Source of the DNA: Oligoflexia bacterium
GTDB taxonomy: Bacteria > Bdellovibrionota > Bacteriovoracia > Bacteriovoracales > Bacteriovoracaceae
DNA length: 64,000 bases
Direction of reading: 5' to 3'
NCBI GenBank assembly: GCA_015232355.1
Contig: JADFZW010000019.1
Span: 48,161-112,160 of the forward strand
Shown here: in pieces, positions 43,901 to 53,678 of the stretch
How positions within the stretch are numbered: position 1 is the stretch's first letter
How the letters are laid out: each line of letters begins with the position of its first letter
The notes under the pieces: generated by a model
What the model was told of the DNA's origin: nothing
Seen by the model: only the letters and a program-made list of their open reading frames with translations
The model's database searches: none
Translations under genes and position numbers: made by a program

Positions 43901-44232
43901 ATTACTACTCCTATAAGTAAATTTATACTTGATCTATGCTTAATTTTAAAATTACTTTAATATAATTAATTCGAATAGAATAATAAAAATTTAAATATTT
44001 TTTCACGCTTTTCGAAGTGCTTTTTGAAGTTTGAGTGAGTATTGTCTGAGTATTGCCAACTTTTTGCGCCAATCAATAAATGAAATTAATCTAAAATAAA
44101 TATTATCCATTCTGTAACTATTTAAAATACTGTTTTAAATAAACAATTTTCTTTAAAAAAAATAATTTAGTTGAAATAATTTTGATATTATTAAAAACAA
44201 AGATCAAAACAAAGATCAGGAGGATGTTTGTC
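43901..44232. other. Divergent promoter region between peptidase and ADP-ribosyltransferase-like genes
   Basis: AT-rich. Near 43998-44060 there are imperfect repeats around GTATTGTCTGAGTATTGCC. A 12-bp direct repeat AAAACAAAGATC occurs twice at 44194-44217 just before the AGGAGG ribosome site. No clear -35/-10 pair. Confidence 0.45.
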
Positions 44233-47100
44233 ATGAGTAAGTATTTTTTTATTTTATTATTAGCTACATTATTCATATCTACATTGGCATTTTGTTCAGA
44301 GGAAGATGAAGATAACAATAACGACGACAGTGATGATGTTACTACAGTCACTCCTAGCGAACCAGTAAATCCACTTAAAATAGGAGATAATATTTTAGAG
44401 GAATTACAAAATTCAATTCAATATAAGATTGAAATATGTAAAAACAACTCATCTTCTATTTTTGATAAGTTAAGCATTGAGCAGAGTATGTGTATTGATG
44501 ATTCTTTTCTAAAACAGTTAAACACACAATATACTCTTTTAAAAAAACTTCCTCCTGATGCTGTTACGTCTTACGAAGAACGTTATATTAAAATCATCTC
44601 TCAAGATCTAAACGATAAAATCCTTAAAGCAAATAATAAAGGTGAAATTTTAATTGATAAAAACACTACCCCCATATTTAAATTCAAACCCTCACCTGAA
44701 GAAATAGTTTTTATTGAAAAATTAAAACTAAAAGATGAGTTAGAAAATAAAATCAAGACTTCTTTTAATCGAATCAGAAATGAGATTTTAAATAATCCAC
44801 AAGGTACAGAAGAGATGATTAATAAAGAATTTTTACTAATTAACGACATCTTCTCAAAAGGTATCTCCAATAGTATTAACTTTACTGGTCAAGTAAACGA
44901 CTCCATTAAATTCTTAAATCAAAATTACCAATCTTGGAATGCACAGTTAATGGCCAGATTTAATATCTCCTCTCTTGCTTTTGAAAATAACATAGTAAAA
45001 AGTGTAAAAGTACAAAATCCTCCAGCAGAGGGAGTTATTGCTAGTGAAATATTAAGTTTCATGAATGATCTTATTCAACTTAAAAAAAATAAAAACCAAG
45101 CAAACGCTGAAAAGCTTACTGTCACTTTTAATAACTTTAAAAGTAAATATCCTGAGTATCTAAAAATCATCTCCATAGCACTTAGAACTTGTCGCTTAGC
45201 AACTGTTGTAAAAAAGCTTTTAAAAATTGATCTTAAAGACAATAAAACCAAAAACGTACTTAGTGAGTTAAGTAATTTTTCTAACTACTTCCAAGATAAT
45301 CAGCAAATCAACAAATTAACAAAAGATTATGAATATGCAATCACTTACACAAAAAATAAAATATCCATAGAGTCTCTTCCTCAAATAATAAATTGGCAAT
45401 GTCGTCAATTAAGTAAACTTCCCGAAGAGAATAAAATCATACGAAATGCTGATACGTTTTTAACTAAAGAAAGATTAGATGCCCTAAACATGTTTTTTGA
45501 TTCTATTACACATGAAAATAATGAAAATAATGTTGATAAGAAATTACTTGAAAAGATAGTAGTAGAAATTAATAAAGCTTTAAAAATGTGCGAAATGGGA
45601 GAGGTTATTGTTAACGAAGAAAAAAAGATAATCTATAAACCATCTAAAAAAGAAACGCTTCTAGTAAATCGTGGCAAATCTCTTATGGACGTTATCTCTT
45701 TCCTGAAAAAGATTAGAAATAACGATCCTCAAATTAATGAGAAGCAATTTAGAGAGAAAATTATTGAACTAAATAAAATAATTCAAGAATCCAAACTATC
45801 TGCTTTCTACAAAAGCGATCTCTTTCCAGTAATTAATGAAATCAACAAAACCGCTTCTATTAATTTTAATATTAGTTCGATAAGAATTAGCGAAGATAAT
45901 AAATTGATTATTGATGAACTTAAAAATCCTGTTGCACTCGATATAATCAAAAATGAAATAATGAGTTTTCTTGAAGAGCTTATCAGTTTCAAAGAAGATA
46001 AAAATCCTAATAATTCAAGTAACCATTTAGAAGTTATCTCTAAAAAATTTGAGGATTTCAAAACGAAGTATCCAGAGTATTTTAATATACTGATTACCAC
46101 TCTTGCTCCTTCAGCTCTAGTGGATGTAACAAAAAAAACACTTACTGTTAGTAATATTAATAATACAAACATAAAACTTCTATCTTCACTTGTTAAATTT
46201 AAGAAAATATTTCCTGATCAAAAATTATATGAATTATTGTTTAATAGATATAAAAAGATTGATCCTGAGGCAATAGATAAGGAATCACTTTGTACCATAG
46301 ATAGATCTAAGTGTAGTGAGTTAACTGATGAGGAAATGGCCGCTATCAAATTATTTTCTGATGATCAAGGATGTAGGATTATTAATATTCAAAATAGGAT
46401 TGCTCCTTTATCTTTAGAACAATTAACAGATCCATCTAATCCTTTAGGATGGATCTCTCAAACAATTTGTCAAAGAATCCTTGATAATATTCTTCCACAA
46501 ACAAATATCTATTATTCAAATTCCAGTGACCATTTTAGCGGCAAACTCTCTGAGGCCATGAAATTTATAAATGATATGATTAAGGATTCAAAAAATCTCT
46601 TTTCAAATGATCTTGAATCACTTAGTAGTAGATGTGCAAATGATGTAACTTTACATTCCACCAAGTATTCCACGAAAGATATAGCAAATTTTTTTAATTC
46701 GGGAGTTTGTAAACTACCAAATAAGAGTGGTTGTTTTTATCATGGAATTCCCATTTCCAGTTCACTTGATAATAAAAAATTAAAAATAGGCGATAAAATA
46801 ACTCTCTCTGATTTTTTATCTACTTCTTCTAATAAAGCTATCGCATGGTCGTTTTCAGGTAATACTTCTAAAATGGCAATAATTGCTACTAAAACAGCAA
46901 AAGACATTATGAATTTATCTGATGTAGATGATGAAAAAGAACATCTATTGTTGCCAAAAACAAAATTACGTATTGTTGACATCATAAAAACAATGCCTGA
47001 AATGCTTGGATTCAGCGATAATATGTACATTGATGACGCTAAAGATATACCTGTAGATTTAGATACTCCATTTACTTTGATCTTGGTTGAAGAGATATAA
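44233..47100 (+). CDS. Secreted protein with C-terminal ADP-ribosyltransferase-like domain and internal duplication
   Basis: Start set at ATG 44233: AGGAGG lies 9 bp upstream. A signal peptide (MSKYFFILLLATLFISTLAF) leads to a ~955-residue mature protein. Two related blocks of about 300 residues follow each other: FNISSLAF...SFMNDLI...FKSKYPEYLKII and FNISSIRI...SFLEELI...FKTKYPEYFNIL. The last ~125 residues resemble ADP-ribosyltransferase toxins: FYHGIPISSS (His where R-S-E toxins have Arg), LSDFLSTSSNKAIAW (STS) and DDEKEHLLLP (ExE). This would transfer ADP-ribose from NAD to a host protein. The change R to H leaves activity open. Four of the neighbours are also secreted. Confidence 0.78.
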   Translation: MSKYFFILLLATLFISTLAFCSEEDEDNNNDDSDDVTTVTPSEPVNPLKIGDNILEELQNSIQYKIEICKNNSSSIFDKLSIEQSMCIDDSFLKQLNTQYTLLKKLPPDAVTSYEERYIKIISQDLNDKILKANNKGEILIDKNTTPIFKFKPSPEEIVFIEKLKLKDELENKIKTSFNRIRNEILNNPQGTEEMINKEFLLINDIFSKGISNSINFTGQVNDSIKFLNQNYQSWNAQLMARFNISSLAFENNIVKSVKVQNPPAEGVIASEILSFMNDLIQLKKNKNQANAEKLTVTFNNFKSKYPEYLKIISIALRTCRLATVVKKLLKIDLKDNKTKNVLSELSNFSNYFQDNQQINKLTKDYEYAITYTKNKISIESLPQIINWQCRQLSKLPEENKIIRNADTFLTKERLDALNMFFDSITHENNENNVDKKLLEKIVVEINKALKMCEMGEVIVNEEKKIIYKPSKKETLLVNRGKSLMDVISFLKKIRNNDPQINEKQFREKIIELNKIIQESKLSAFYKSDLFPVINEINKTASINFNISSIRISEDNKLIIDELKNPVALDIIKNEIMSFLEELISFKEDKNPNNSSNHLEVISKKFEDFKTKYPEYFNILITTLAPSALVDVTKKTLTVSNINNTNIKLLSSLVKFKKIFPDQKLYELLFNRYKKIDPEAIDKESLCTIDRSKCSELTDEEMAAIKLFSDDQGCRIINIQNRIAPLSLEQLTDPSNPLGWISQTICQRILDNILPQTNIYYSNSSDHFSGKLSEAMKFINDMIKDSKNLFSNDLESLSSRCANDVTLHSTKYSTKDIANFFNSGVCKLPNKSGCFYHGIPISSSLDNKKLKIGDKITLSDFLSTSSNKAIAWSFSGNTSKMAIIATKTAKDIMNLSDVDDEKEHLLLPKTKLRIVDIIKTMPEMLGFSDNMYIDDAKDIPVDLDTPFTLILVEEI

Positions 47101-47145
47101 AAATTTTCTTTTATAAAAAATTTATTGTATTCTTAGATAGTAATT

Positions 47146-47176
47146 ATTTTTTTATTTTTTTATTTTTTTATTTTTT
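47146..47176. repeat. 8-bp tandem repeat (ATTTTTTT) upstream of the solute-binding protein
   Basis: Three perfect copies and a fourth shortened copy end 4 bp before the AAGGAAA ribosome site. The unit is not a multiple of three and lies in the leader or promoter, so copy-number change could alter expression (phase variation); not shown. Confidence 0.8.
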
Positions 47177-47191
47177 ATAAGGAAACTATCT

Positions 47192-47968
47192 ATGAAAAAC
47201 TTTAACTTCTTATCTACTATTTTTCTTTGTTCTCTGCTAATTAGTACACAATTTATTGCTCAAGTAAGTGCAAAATCAAAACTCCCTGACTTCAAATTAG
47301 TGGCCGAAGATTATGCACCGTACGCATACCTCGATAATAAAGATAAAGAAAATAAAATAGCAGGATTATCAACAGAGATAGTACAAGCTGCAATGAAAGC
47401 TGCTAAAATTGAAAAAGAGATTGTTATTGAACCTTGGCCAACCATCTATGCTAACCTTCAAAATGTTCCTAACTACATTGCTTTTACTTGTGGTAGAACT
47501 CCAGAAAGAGAAGACAAATTTATTTGGATCAGTGAAGTGGGATATTATACTGGTCACATCTATGGAATTAATAGCAACAAACATAAAATTAATAATCTAG
47601 ATGATCTAAAAAAATTTAAAGTCGGAAGTGTACATGATCACTACACTCAACAATACCTCCTAAAACATGGTTTTACTGAAGGACAAAATCTATTCACTAA
47701 TAAAGATGATGCTACTAATATTGAAAAACTACATAATGGTGAAATTGATTTCTTAATCGCTAATCAATTTTCAATCTCTTTTCTTGTAGAAAAAGGCAAG
47801 TTGAAAAAAAATCACTTAAAGGTTTTTCACAAAATAAAAGATCTTCGTATCGGTGCATATTTTGTGGCCAGTAAAGGAACCAGCAAGGAAATACTTGATC
47901 GTTTTAACATCGGATTCAAAAAAATAAAAGCAAATGGTACTTATCATAGTATTCTTAAAAAGCACTAA
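47192..47968 (+). CDS. Periplasmic solute-binding protein (family 3), stand-alone
   Basis: 258 residues with a signal peptide (cleavage near AQVSA-KS) and the bilobed amino-acid-binding protein pattern: DFKLVAEDYAPYAYLD, AGLSTEIVQAAMKAA, FTCGRTPEREDKF, the hinge and KVGSVHDHYTQQYL, and IANQFSISFL near the end. Such proteins bind amino acids or similar ligands in the periplasm. No ABC transporter permease or ATPase lies beside it, so it may serve a distant transporter or act as a sensor. AAGGAAA precedes the ATG. It converges with metH. Confidence 0.85.
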   Translation: MKNFNFLSTIFLCSLLISTQFIAQVSAKSKLPDFKLVAEDYAPYAYLDNKDKENKIAGLSTEIVQAAMKAAKIEKEIVIEPWPTIYANLQNVPNYIAFTCGRTPEREDKFIWISEVGYYTGHIYGINSNKHKINNLDDLKKFKVGSVHDHYTQQYLLKHGFTEGQNLFTNKDDATNIEKLHNGEIDFLIANQFSISFLVEKGKLKKNHLKVFHKIKDLRIGAYFVASKGTSKEILDRFNIGFKKIKANGTYHSILKKH

Positions 47969-47995
47969 TCGATCTTAATACTTATTAATATACAA

Positions 47996-50900
47996 CTACC
48001 AAGGTATTAATGCAGAAACTGATGCTACAGGTGACATAACCATTGAAGATGATAACTTTACACCTATATGCTTTTGCGGATCCAAAAGATCAAAGATATC
48101 TTTTTGTACTTCTATATCAAATGCTTGAGCATACCCAGGGGACAATCTCTTGGTAGTAAATTCAGACAAAATTATCTTATGAACATAATCACTCAAAGCT
48201 TCTGCTAAAGATAGTGCTAACGATTGCAAAATATGAAATGTTAAAAACTCACCATTCTCTTTCATAGATGCTGCCAATTCAAAAATTTTATCTCCTACAG
48301 TTGCAACAAAGATTGCAATTTTTTTATTATTCTTTATATCTGAATAATTAAAAATAGTTTGTAAACGCTCTCTACTTCCATTCCATTTAATAACTTTTAA
48401 CTGTCTATCACTTAAAATTTCTCTTAATATTATTTCCCTTTTATCATAATCTGGAAACGCATTAAAACAAGCATAGACACTTTTAAATTCAAAACTGCTT
48501 TTATATTTGAATGCTAACTCCAATGCCTTTTTATAAATCTGGTAATCATTATCTTTATTGTCATTATTGTCTTTATTGTCTTTCAGATTATCCCACTCTC
48601 CATTTATAATCGCGCTCAATGATTTACCACTAATTCCTAAATGATGACCAAAAAACATTGAGCGATTTATATGAGAGAAAATCTCATCAAATGGTAAAGA
48701 ATCTACTTTTAATACATTAACGGCAGTGTTGATAGTGTTGGTAGTGTAATCTTCAGAAATTAAAGTTGATATCGATGTTGTAATTGCAGTTGAATTAGAA
48801 CTAGAATTAGAATTAGAATTAGAATTAGAATTAGAATTAGATATCTTCTTTGCTAAGAATAATCCCTCCATTGCATCTTTGGCATAAAATACTCTACCAG
48901 CATAAATTGGTTGCAATTTATTTTGTACAAAGTTTTTAGTTATTGCCGCTCCTCCAACAATCACTGGCACTTTTATATTCGCTTCATTTAATGATTTCAA
49001 AGTTTCAATCATCTGATAAGCAGATTTTATTAAAAGCCCTGACAGGCCAATTATACTTGGTCGATGAATAAAATAATTTTTAACAATCTCTTCATCTGGG
49101 ACTTTGACACCTAAATCTACTACGAAAATACCATTGTTTGAAAAAATAATTTCAACTAAATTTTTTCCAATATCATGTACATCACCCTTAACCGTTGCTA
49201 ATAAGAGTTTATTTTGCGATTCATGAGATTCATGAGATTCATGCGATTTTTGTAATTCTTTCTTGCCAACATTTAAATAATCTATCGACCACTTCATCAC
49301 CTGCGCTGACTGTAACACCTCTGAAATAATTAATTTATTCTCAGAAAAAAGTTCTCCCACCCTTTGCATTCCATTAAGTAGTGGTCCATTTATTATCTGA
49401 TATGAAGTCATACCATTTTTTAATAGAAAATCTATGCTTTGTTGTAATTCACCTATAAGACCATCAACTACTGCTTGCTCAATATTTTTTATAATACTAT
49501 CTTTGTTTTGTATGATGATCTTTTTCTCTGTAGATTCACTTCTTTTTTGTTTTTGCTTGTAAAAATCAACAACTCTGCTAAGCGCCTGACCGTCACGATT
49601 AAATATTAAATCCTCTGCTAGCTTAATTTCTTCTGTAGATAATTCCTCCATCTTGAAAATCTTTTTAGGATTAACTATCGCTAAATCAAGGCCGGCCTCC
49701 ACTGCCTGATGAAGAAAAACTGAATTCAAAATATCTCTTGATTCTATTGGAAGTCCAAAAGATAGATTTGATATTCCTAAAATTGTTTTTACACCTACTC
49801 CTTTGAAGAGTTTCTTTATTTCACGTACGGCCCTCAGAGTTTCGGCGGCACTATTTGCTAAATTACTCTCTCCAGTTGCAAGTGGAAAAACCAACGTATC
49901 AAAATAAATATTTTGCGCCAACACTCCATACTTTTCTGTTAATAATTGATACTCTCTTTTTGCTATTGCAATTTTTCTCTCACTATCATAAGCAGGATGG
50001 CCAGAATCATCATCAATTGTACCAACTACTAAAGCAGCACCATATTTTTGGGCCAATCCAACAACTTTCGCAAACCTCTCCTCTCCATTTTCTAAATTAA
50101 TTGAATTGATAATACATTTACCTTGTAATCTCTTCAATGCCGACTCAACAACAGCACTATCCATTGAATCTATCATTATCGGCACACGAATTTTTTTTGT
50201 CAGAACATTTAAAAATTTCTCAATATCTCTCAGCTCATCACCATCAGGATCGGCCAAACATACATCTACAATCTCAGCACCATCTTTAACCATCATCTTA
50301 GCAATCTCCGCCGCTTGTTCAAAATTTTTAGATTGGATTAAAGATTTAAATTTTTTTGATCCAAAAATATTAGTTCTCTCGCCCACTAAGATCGGGCGTT
50401 TTTTTTCATTCAAAGATAAAACATCTATCTGTGATAGAAAATTTCCCCTCTTATTTTCTCTATTTTCTCTATTCTCTCTCGCTGAATATTTACAGGATCC
50501 AACGGAAAGTCGTCTGATATACTCTGGATTTGTACCACAACAACCACCCACCACATTGAGCAGTCCCTGCTGCATATACTTTTCCATAGATTTTATAAAT
50601 TCTTCAGCTCTATTATCACTCTCATATTTTCCATTCTCATCGGGCATTCCTGCATTGGGTGCCACTGCGATTGGAAATGGAGAGTACTTACTCAATACTC
50701 GCAAATGCTCTTCCATCATCTCAGCTCCCATCGAACAGTTTAATCCTAGATACAAAAGATCAAAATGCTCGAGTGAAGTTACTAGCGCTGGCAAACTCTG
50801 ACCGGCCAACATTTGGCCTACACTATTGATTGTTACTGAAACTGCAACTGGCAAAGTAGGAAGATTTTTGGAAAGCAATTGTTGGTGCAATTTTTCTATC

Positions 50901-51475
50901 GCTAACATTGCTGCTTTAATATTTAATGTATCGTGAGCAGTCTCTAGTAAAAAATAATCTGCTCCTCCATCATATAAACCACAAACTCCACTGTAGTAAT
51001 CAGATTGCATTTTATCAAAGTCGTAGGTTTCGCCATCGAGAGAAAGTGATTTAGTGGTCGGACCTATGGCCCCAGCAACAAAAGCAGATTTAGATTCATG
51101 TTTTCTTACAGCTTCTCTTGCTATCTTTGCACCTTGCAAGCTCAATTTATAGGCATTCACATTAGTATTAATATCAACATCAAGTCCATGCTCTCTTAAA
51201 ACAACATTTTGCGCCTGAAAAGTATTACTCTTAATTATATCAGCATTGGCCGCAAGATATTCCATATGAATGCTCTCGATAATTTCAGGAGCATTTATAT
51301 TTAACAGTTCATATACCCCTTGTACTCCCTTCGCTTCCAGCATAGTTCCCATGGCCCCATCTAAAATAACAATTCTACTAGCTAACAATTTTTTTAAGGA
51401 ATCAATTCTTATACGTCTATTATTAGCATTTACTACATCTATATCTACATCTATATCTGTCATTTGCGCTTCCAT
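47996..51475 (-). CDS. metH: Cobalamin-dependent methionine synthase
   Basis: 1159 residues with all four modules in order. The homocysteine domain (about 25-335) has the zinc ligands LNCSMGAEMM and GGCCGTNPEYI. The methyltetrahydrofolate (pterin) domain follows with RTNIFGSKKF and DVCLADPDGDE. The B12 part has the cobalamin-binding DVHDIGK (about residue 763) and GLSGLLIKS. The end keeps activation-domain motifs (RLSPGYAQAF, SSSMVMSPVASVSALIPW) although the region between is divergent and short. It transfers methyl from methyl-tetrahydrofolate to homocysteine. Microsatellites are inserted at (DV)n at the N-terminus, HESHESHES and (NS)n. A start at the second Met (51463, GGAAG upstream) is likely. 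No B12 riboswitch was seen. Confidence 0.93.
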   Translation of the reverse strand: MEAQMTDIDVDIDVVNANNRRIRIDSLKKLLASRIVILDGAMGTMLEAKGVQGVYELLNINAPEIIESIHMEYLAANADIIKSNTFQAQNVVLREHGLDVDINTNVNAYKLSLQGAKIAREAVRKHESKSAFVAGAIGPTTKSLSLDGETYDFDKMQSDYYSGVCGLYDGGADYFLLETAHDTLNIKAAMLAIEKLHQQLLSKNLPTLPVAVSVTINSVGQMLAGQSLPALVTSLEHFDLLYLGLNCSMGAEMMEEHLRVLSKYSPFPIAVAPNAGMPDENGKYESDNRAEEFIKSMEKYMQQGLLNVVGGCCGTNPEYIRRLSVGSCKYSARENRENRENKRGNFLSQIDVLSLNEKKRPILVGERTNIFGSKKFKSLIQSKNFEQAAEIAKMMVKDGAEIVDVCLADPDGDELRDIEKFLNVLTKKIRVPIMIDSMDSAVVESALKRLQGKCIINSINLENGEERFAKVVGLAQKYGAALVVGTIDDDSGHPAYDSERKIAIAKREYQLLTEKYGVLAQNIYFDTLVFPLATGESNLANSAAETLRAVREIKKLFKGVGVKTILGISNLSFGLPIESRDILNSVFLHQAVEAGLDLAIVNPKKIFKMEELSTEEIKLAEDLIFNRDGQALSRVVDFYKQKQKRSESTEKKIIIQNKDSIIKNIEQAVVDGLIGELQQSIDFLLKNGMTSYQIINGPLLNGMQRVGELFSENKLIISEVLQSAQVMKWSIDYLNVGKKELQKSHESHESHESQNKLLLATVKGDVHDIGKNLVEIIFSNNGIFVVDLGVKVPDEEIVKNYFIHRPSIIGLSGLLIKSAYQMIETLKSLNEANIKVPVIVGGAAITKNFVQNKLQPIYAGRVFYAKDAMEGLFLAKKISNSNSNSNSNSNSSSNSTAITTSISTLISEDYTTNTINTAVNVLKVDSLPFDEIFSHINRSMFFGHHLGISGKSLSAIINGEWDNLKDNKDNNDNKDNDYQIYKKALELAFKYKSSFEFKSVYACFNAFPDYDKREIILREILSDRQLKVIKWNGSRERLQTIFNYSDIKNNKKIAIFVATVGDKIFELAASMKENGEFLTFHILQSLALSLAEALSDYVHKIILSEFTTKRLSPGYAQAFDIEVQKDIFDLLDPQKHIGVKLSSSMVMSPVASVSALIPW
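48793..48840. repeat. Hexanucleotide repeat (AATTAG, 8 units) in metH
   Basis: Eight units, the second with one change, encode Asn-Ser pairs in the linker after the cobalamin-binding domain. Six consecutive copies are perfect (48805-48840). Confidence 0.95.
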
Positions 51476-51494
51476 TGAAAAAAAAATTATTTAT

Positions 51495-52748
51495 TTATTT
51501 AACAAATCTTTCAAGAATTTTTTTTGTCTTTTGAAAATAGACTTTTGCTTTATTCAAAGTCATATATGTTGAAAACGAAATTCTTATTGCTTTTTTTGAC
51601 ATCTCAGAGGGATACCCCATTGCTAACAACACTCGATTCTCTTCCACTGTTTGCGCTTTACAAGCTGAACCACGACTAACATCAATACCGGCCAAATCAA
51701 ATGCCATTTGCAAAATATCACTCTTACAATTATATAAAATAAACATTACAGTCGATAGGTCTCTATTCTTGGCCCCACAACCAACTATTTCACCTCTACT
51801 ACTACTACAAGTACCACCTAAAAATTTTTTTAGCTCCTTTTCAAAATATACTTTTGCTTGTAATTGCTCATCATAGGAAAAATGTTTTCGCAAATATTCG
51901 AGTGCCAACATTAGGGAGTAAATGCCATGTAAATTTTCACTGCCCGAGCGAAGATTTTGCTGTTGTCCACCACCACTAATTAAAGGATGAATTTGGTTTT
52001 CTACGCCATTTTTTATAAAAGTAAAACCAACTCCAGTAAGCGCTCCAAACTTATGTCCAGAAAAGGTATAAAAATCTATATTCGGATCTAATGAGTGAAA
52101 ATTTTCTATCTTACCTGGCAACTGAACTGCATCGACATGAATTAAAAGTGATGGATATTTTCGTTTGAGTGCAACGATCTCTTCAAGTGAATTCACTACT
52201 CCAGTTTCATTATTTACATAGGTAAAATTCAATAACCCATTTTCAAATCCATTCTCAAATCCATTCTCACTATTTTCACCATATTGATATTCACCATTAC
52301 TATTTACTGGAATGTGAGATAACTTTATATTGTTATTATTATTAATTGAAGCATACAACGATAGATCATCGGCCACACTCCATATTGCAGAGTGATCTAC
52401 TGGCGAAAAATAAAACGATGACCTCGGCCGCTTTAGTGCCCATCCCTTAACCACAATATTTATTCCTTCAGTAGCACCCGAATGAAATAAAACTTTGTGA
52501 GTGTTTTTAAGATTAAAATAATCCAAAAGATAATCTGAAACAAAAGTAAATAATCTTTTACTATTCTTTCCTGATGAATGGGTAGAGGAAGAATTACCTA
52601 TGATATCAACAAAATGTTTGTTGGATTTATCAAAGAGTTGTTTAGCTACATATGGAAGTAACGGAGAAGTGGAGTTGTAATCGAGATACAAACGTCTCTG
52701 TCTCTTCGAAGTGACATTCAAATTAATCGCGCCATTAGAAGAAGACAT
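51495..52748 (-). CDS. Cysteine desulfurase (NifS/IscS family)
   Basis: 417 residues of the class V aminotransferase fold. The pyridoxal-phosphate lysine is in FYTFSGHKFGALTG, the N-terminal YLDYNSTSPL and FHSGATEGIN are family motifs, and the catalytic cysteine lies in SRGSACKAQ near residue 365. It releases sulfur from cysteine for Fe-S clusters or tRNA thiolation. It is 36 bp downstream of an Rrf2-type regulator, as iscS is after iscR, and 19 bp upstream of metH. The short active-site loop suggests the NifS-like group I, but this is not certain. A NGFENGFENG microsatellite insert is seen near residue 165. No scaffold (IscU) is nearby. Confidence 0.9.
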   Translation of the reverse strand: MSSSNGAINLNVTSKRQRRLYLDYNSTSPLLPYVAKQLFDKSNKHFVDIIGNSSSTHSSGKNSKRLFTFVSDYLLDYFNLKNTHKVLFHSGATEGINIVVKGWALKRPRSSFYFSPVDHSAIWSVADDLSLYASINNNNNIKLSHIPVNSNGEYQYGENSENGFENGFENGLLNFTYVNNETGVVNSLEEIVALKRKYPSLLIHVDAVQLPGKIENFHSLDPNIDFYTFSGHKFGALTGVGFTFIKNGVENQIHPLISGGGQQQNLRSGSENLHGIYSLMLALEYLRKHFSYDEQLQAKVYFEKELKKFLGGTCSSSRGEIVGCGAKNRDLSTVMFILYNCKSDILQMAFDLAGIDVSRGSACKAQTVEENRVLLAMGYPSEMSKKAIRISFSTYMTLNKAKVYFQKTKKILERFVK

Positions 52749-52784
52749 TAAATTGTATCAAACCTCTCAATTACTTACTTTAAA

Positions 52785-53273
52785 CTAAACTGAAATTTCT
52801 GGAGAGTTTGCATGCTCAATGCTGGTGTGAACACCATTCGCAATAGCATCGATTCTAATATCTTTAGATTTTCTAATCAAATCTCCAAGTGATGTTGTCT
52901 CTAGATACTCTTGCATAATTATACCTAGATTTTCGAAATAACCTTTAGAGAGATTAAACTCAATTGTGTTTGCACTTTCATCATCTGATCCAACAATATC
53001 TCTTGCAGGATTAATATTCTCACCTACACAATCAAGAATATCCTTTACAGAAATCTCATCCATACTTCTGGCCAAAACATATCCACCACCAGGACCTCTA
53101 ACTGATTTAACAACTCTACCATTTCTCAATTTTCTAAATAGTTGCTCTAGATAGTGCAAGCTGATACCTTGTCTTGTAGAAATCTCTTGTAGCCTTACTG
53201 GATTACCATTTGTATGTGATGTTAAATCCAACATGGCCCTGACTGCGTAACGCCCTTTTGATGTTAATCTCAT
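52785..53273 (-). CDS. Rrf2-family transcriptional regulator lacking the Fe-S cysteines
   Basis: 162 residues. The N-terminal winged helix is typical: MRLTSKGRYAVRAMLDL, QGISLHYLEQLFRKLRNG and VRGPGGGYVLAR. IscR uses three cysteines after this for a [2Fe-2S] cluster; here the matching region (DILDCVGENINPARDIVGSD) has only one Cys. It might not bind a cluster, or use another mode. It lies 36 bp before the cysteine desulfurase gene, the order found in isc operons, and probably regulates this operon. The C-terminal ~35 residues are extended and end in ANSPEISV. Confidence 0.88.
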   Translation of the reverse strand: MRLTSKGRYAVRAMLDLTSHTNGNPVRLQEISTRQGISLHYLEQLFRKLRNGRVVKSVRGPGGGYVLARSMDEISVKDILDCVGENINPARDIVGSDDESANTIEFNLSKGYFENLGIIMQEYLETTSLGDLIRKSKDIRIDAIANGVHTSIEHANSPEISV

Positions 53274-53678
53274 TTACTGTCCTCCATTCCTTTATTCTTT
53301 GAAATCCTAAACCCGTATTTTCCGCCTGTCATTATCCCCAGACAAGCATTTCCTAGCTTAAAAATATTATCTAAAAAAAAGAAAATATTATTTATTCTTA
53401 TTTCTTTTAGGATACTCTTAACAAATCCCCCCAAAAACAAATTACTTCACTTACTTCGTTATTTAATTACTTATATGAATATATTGCACGATTATTTTCG
53501 AAATGTATAAATATAAAAATCAAAAAAAAATAAATAAAAAAACCTTCGTACAAACTTTCATAGTATATAGAAAATAGTATGTCTCTTTTGATCAAATGAC
53601 GTCAACAAGTAATAAAAAAAAATATAATTTTTTTTTGAATCATTTTAGCATCATGGCAAATCATGGCAGATTAAATAT
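53274..53678. other. Intergenic region upstream of the rrf2-type gene
   Basis: AT-rich, 405 bp. It probably carries the promoter for the rrf2-desulfurase-metH operon (minus strand) and the end of the tsaE unit. Repeats TTCACTTACTTCGTTATTTAAT (split in two related halves) are at about 53446-53470. No hairpin, tRNA or riboswitch was found. Confidence 0.4.

Noticed and set aside
44118..44351. Minus-strand frame overlapping the start of the ADP-ribosyltransferase-like gene
   Set aside because: Low-complexity Ser/Leu and Asn/Ile content from antisense AT-rich DNA; no ribosome site.
51476..51494. Cobalamin riboswitch before metH
   Set aside because: Only 19 bp separate metH from the desulfurase gene and no B12-box-like sequence was seen there or upstream of the rrf2-type gene.
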